Source: an uncultured Fibrobacter sp. (GTDB lineage: Bacteria; Fibrobacterota; Fibrobacteria; Fibrobacterales; Fibrobacteraceae). Taken from it: 44,886 bases of DNA. The position numbers and the translations under genes are program-made. Shown here in pieces: positions 42,346 through 44,886 of this stretch. The stretch's first letter is position 1; every line of letters begins with the position of its first letter. The stretch spans positions 1 to 44,886 of the forward strand of contig CAMUYW010000024.1 of assembly GCA_947165045.1 (NCBI GenBank), read 5' to 3'. Under the pieces are notes generated by a model, which saw nothing but the letters and a program-made list of their open reading frames with translations, did not search any database and was not told where the DNA came from.

Positions 42346-42449
42346 GCTGTAATCCTAACCCCCTGACCCCTAATCCCTAATTCCCTTTTATATATTTATT
42401 ACCGTACTTTGCCGCAAGAAAGGAGTCTTGTGTTTCATTGGAGGTAAAA

Positions 42450-42740
42450 ATGAGTGCAGAAGTTGAAGATTTGACCGTCGAATACACTGACGAAGAAACC
42501 GGTGATGTCGTCATCAAGGAATTGAACAAGGAAGTCCTGTCGAAGGGCGCTTGGCCGACCGTGATGTTCTTTTACCAGGACCGTGACCCGAAAACGGGTG
42601 AATTCAGCGAGCCGAAGGTCTCTCTGCGCCGTTACCGCAAAATGCAAGGCATGTTCAAACCTCAAGGCAAGTTCAAGATTACAGGCAAAGCGCAAGCCGA
42701 AGCCATTATCAACGTATTAAAAAAGTGGTATAACATTTAA
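42450..42740 (+). CDS. Conserved small hypothetical protein
   Basis: 96 residues from ATG 42450 with GGAGG upstream. The motif LSKGAWPTVMFFYQDRDP, then PKVSLRRYRKMQGMFKPQGKF and a C-terminal helix AEAIINVLKKWY, is one I have seen in short conserved proteins of unknown function in several phyla. It is soluble. A TATATT at 42391 may be its -10. Its stop overlaps ybeY (TAATG), which suggests a link to RNA metabolism, but this is inference. Confidence 0.7.
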   Translation: MSAEVEDLTVEYTDEETGDVVIKELNKEVLSKGAWPTVMFFYQDRDPKTGEFSEPKVSLRRYRKMQGMFKPQGKFKITGKAQAEAIINVLKKWYNI

Positions 42741-43225
42741 TGCCAGACCCTGCTAGTAAAAAGAAGAATTACAACATCGAATTCCTGTGCGAGGGGAATA
42801 TCGAATCTTTCCCGTGGAAGGACAAGTTCGAGACTATGGCCCGCAAACTCCTTGCCGAAGAAGGTACGGAGAATAATGTGAATATTGTGCTTTGCACGGA
42901 CGAGTTCGTTCGCGAGATGAACAAGAATTATCGCGGACTCGACAAAGTGACCGACGTCCTTTCGTTTGAATGGCACGAAGAAATTCCGGGCGAAGAAGAA
43001 ATGCTCGGCGAAATCTATATTGCACGCGACCAGGTCAAGCGCCAGGCTCCGCAGTACGGCAATAGCTTTTTTGCCGAGATGAAACGCGTGATTGTTCACG
43101 GGCTACTCCACCTGTCGGGGTACGACCACATGAAGGCTGCCGACCGCAAGGTGATGCGCGCCCGCGAATGCGAGTTCTTGGGACTGGATCCGTACAAGGA
43201 CAAGGAGAGCATGGAAAATGGGTGA
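42740..43225 (+). CDS. ybeY: rRNA maturation endoribonuclease YbeY
   Basis: 161 residues. NIVLCTDEFVREMNKNYRG, VTDVLSFEWHE, LGEIYIARD and the metal-binding HGLLHLSGYDH (three His) are diagnostic of YbeY (UPF0054). It acts in 16S rRNA 3' processing and ribosome quality control. It overlaps the upstream gene by 1 bp and the CorC-like gene by 8 bp; a YbeY-CorC pairing is common in bacteria. Confidence 0.95.
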   Translation: MPDPASKKKNYNIEFLCEGNIESFPWKDKFETMARKLLAEEGTENNVNIVLCTDEFVREMNKNYRGLDKVTDVLSFEWHEEIPGEEEMLGEIYIARDQVKRQAPQYGNSFFAEMKRVIVHGLLHLSGYDHMKAADRKVMRARECEFLGLDPYKDKESMENG

Positions 43226-44543
43226 TACGAACACCATTGCTATTGTTCTTCTCGTTTTCTTTCTTTTTATATCGGCGTCGTTTACTTTAATCAAGGCTGT
43301 CTTTGCCGCCATCTATGCCAAGCGTGAAGATCACGACCGCACGGACCGCGAAGCGAAGATTGCAAAGATTGTCGAAAACCGCGGCTACAACGAGACCGTC
43401 TCCATCGGCCGAATCTTTTCGGACGTGGGCATTGGCGTGTTCGGATTTTATCTGTTCTCGAACGCACCATGGCAGTGGACTCACGATTATTGGTTGCTCG
43501 GTGTTATGGCGTACATGCTTTGCGCTTGCGCCGTGATTTATGTGGTGACTATATTTTGCCCGAACTTGATCGGTAATTTAAAGCCAGATACTTTGTCTGT
43601 AGTTCTTGTGCCGCTGTACAGGCTCATCCGTATGCCGTTTGTGCCGGTGGGCCGCGTTTGCCATACGATTTACCTCAAGCTGTTGGACGCTCTCGGTTAC
43701 GATGCCAAGCTCAGCTTCTTGCCTGAAGAACGCCGCGACGCTGTACAGGCGGACCTCTCGGATTCTTCGCTCTCTGAAGGTGAGGGCCTCGAAAAAGAAG
43801 AACGCCAGATGATTCTCAATATCTTCGACTTCGTGGAAACTCCGGTGCGCGAAATCATGACGCCGCGTGTGGACATGTGCGCCATTGATGTGGATACGTC
43901 GCTTGAGGACTTGGTGAAGGTCTTGAACAACGAACGCCATTCGCGTTTGCCGGTTTACAAGGAAACCGTCGACAACATTGTCGGTATTCTTTCGAACCGC
44001 GACTTCTTGGAATGGTACACGGAACATCGCGATGAGCCGTTTGATTTGATGAAGCTTGTGATGCCGCCGGTCTACGTGCCGTACCACAAGAAGATTGATG
44101 ATCTTTTGACGGAACTCCGCAAGACGGGTAACCAGCTTGCAATTGTCGTGGATGAATATGGCGGAACGGCTGGCCTTGTGACGCTCGAAGATATTCTCGA
44201 AGAAATTGTCGGTGAAATTCGCGACGAAGACGACATGGACGAAGACGAGGACGTGCAGAAGTTGAAGGACGGACGCTACATTCTCGACCCGCTGATGACG
44301 CTCTCGGATTTGGAATACGAACTCGATGTGGAACTCAAGCCGCCTGAGAATTCCCATGTGGAAACGCTCTCCGGCCTCATCCAGGCAACGCTTGGAATCA
44401 TCCCGTCACCGGGCGCCGAAGTCAAGATTCAGGGGTACACGTTCCGCGTTTTGCGCATGGACGGCACCCGCATGGAAAAGGTCATGATGATCCTCCCTGC
44501 CGGCGTGAAAGGCCCCAAAACGCAGACACTGCATAAAGTGTAA
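43218..44543 (+). CDS. CorC/CNNM-like membrane protein with CBS domains
   Basis: 441 residues. The N-terminal half has several membrane segments (TIAIVLLVFFLFISASFTL near the start, then about 70-115); QMILNIFDFVETPVREIMTPRVDM leads into a CBS pair (HSRLPVYKETVDNIVGILSNRD, LAIVVDEYGGTAGLVTLEDILEEIVGEI), and the CorC/HlyC domain ends the protein (HVETLSGLIQATLGIIPSPGAEV). Such proteins take part in Mg2+/Co2+ efflux or resistance. The transmembrane part is less typical than in standard CNNM proteins. It is the last gene of this operon. Confidence 0.85.
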   Translation: MGDTNTIAIVLLVFFLFISASFTLIKAVFAAIYAKREDHDRTDREAKIAKIVENRGYNETVSIGRIFSDVGIGVFGFYLFSNAPWQWTHDYWLLGVMAYMLCACAVIYVVTIFCPNLIGNLKPDTLSVVLVPLYRLIRMPFVPVGRVCHTIYLKLLDALGYDAKLSFLPEERRDAVQADLSDSSLSEGEGLEKEERQMILNIFDFVETPVREIMTPRVDMCAIDVDTSLEDLVKVLNNERHSRLPVYKETVDNIVGILSNRDFLEWYTEHRDEPFDLMKLVMPPVYVPYHKKIDDLLTELRKTGNQLAIVVDEYGGTAGLVTLEDILEEIVGEIRDEDDMDEDEDVQKLKDGRYILDPLMTLSDLEYELDVELKPPENSHVETLSGLIQATLGIIPSPGAEVKIQGYTFRVLRMDGTRMEKVMMILPAGVKGPKTQTLHKV

Positions 44544-44550
44544 GTCATAT

Positions 44551-44574
44551 GTCATGCCCGCCTTGAGCGGGCAT
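44551..44574 (+). repeat. GTCAT-type palindrome after the CorC-like gene
   Basis: GTC, then ATGCCCGC-CTTGA-GCGGGCAT, 7 bp after the stop codon. It belongs to the same family as the other GTCAT palindromes. Confidence 0.6.
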
Positions 44575-44588
44575 CTCCATAAAAAAAT

Positions 44589-44621
44589 AAAAAGCTCGCG
44601 ATTATTAAATCGTGAGTTTTT
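44589..44621. terminator. Intrinsic terminator
   Basis: CTCGCGAT-TATTAA-ATCGTGAG with flanking A-run upstream and T-run downstream, so it can act on both strands. One G-T pair in the stem. Confidence 0.7.
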
Positions 44622-44886
44622 AATTTTAAATACGTTCTCGCTTACAACGAGACTTCCGGCTACTGCGATGCGTTGCAGAACACCTGCTTCGAAGCACCGG
44701 GCATAAGCGAGTTCAGAACATTAGGGCTGCACAGGTTCGAGGCAAACGACATCACTGCATTGACGACAATTTTTCCGCACGCTGCGGCAGCGATGAACAA
44801 TAAAATCGAGGGGTGCCCGCTTTATGTGCTGAACATCAGCGACACTTCGCCCGCAATCCACATTCTCACCAACATCACGAAAGACT
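44616..44886 (+). pseudogene. 5'-truncated reading frame running off the window end (possible gene remnant)
   Basis: The frame stays open for 90 codons up to the last base. The translation looks protein-like (ALQNTCFEAPGISEF, MNNKIEGCPLYVLNISD), but there is no ATG or ribosome site near its beginning; the first usable codon is TTG 44673, and the frame begins inside the terminator. Either the start is far downstream, or this is a truncated fragment. Family not recognised. Confidence 0.3.

Overview
The window looks like a piece of a Fibrobacter (phylum Fibrobacterota) chromosome. The clearest marker is a lipoprotein at 31622-32353 with a 'Fibrobacter succinogenes major paralogous domain' (FISUMP-type). 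A secreted repeat protein with a poly-serine linker, Gram-negative outer-membrane proteins, a meso-DAP type MurE and a complete dcw cluster all fit this. No rRNA, CRISPR array, insertion sequence, integrase or prophage was seen.

Layout. (1) 1-5141, housekeeping: 3' end of an OmpA-like protein, metF (minus), tRNA-Arg(UCU) with a good promoter, a periplasmic thioredoxin-like protein, a FliB-like lysine N-methylase, and a WYL-domain regulator whose own promoter carries an inverted repeat. (2) About 5200-15400, accessory, AT-rich island: a DUF3990-like ADP-ribosyltransferase-fold toxin with partner, a small LLDRRLGKRRL protein, a second antitoxin/toxin pair, a three-gene operon (unknown protein, PLD-type nuclease, SF2 helicase), a four-gene minus-strand operon of mostly unknown proteins with an alpha/beta hydrolase, and a divergent SLOG-domain protein. 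Four copies of a roughly 25-bp element (CGCGTC-YGTAT-NYGTCGCAG) lie between genes of the island and upstream of genes on the same strand. (3) 15551-29467, dcw cluster: mraZ-rsmH-ftsL-ftsI-murE-murF-ftsW-murG-murC-ftsQ-ftsA-ftsZ, nearly every junction overlapping. mraY, murD, murB and ddl are absent from it. FtsZ is long and carries two tandem C-terminal peptide motifs. (4) 29468-35290: a 416-bp structured gap, an outer-membrane beta-barrel, three lipoproteins (two paralogous) and purT. (5) 35291-44543: a 1245-residue secreted repeat protein, rsmE, a HAD phosphatase with the zinc-uptake genes znuA and znuC (no permease), a conserved small protein, ybeY and a CorC/CNNM-like protein. The window ends in a truncated reading frame.

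How it fits together. The dcw block makes peptidoglycan precursors and the division machinery, and MraZ probably represses its own promoter. The island looks like a defence/toxin-antitoxin hotspot between housekeeping blocks. Its helicase-PLD operon is the best candidate for an undescribed or variant anti-phage system, and the WYL protein is a plausible local regulator. A recurring promoter form (TTGnCn or TTTACG, 17-18 bp, TATATT) and a recurring GTCAT-palindrome after gene ends help to interpret the gaps. All functions are inferred by reading sequence motifs; no database search was run.
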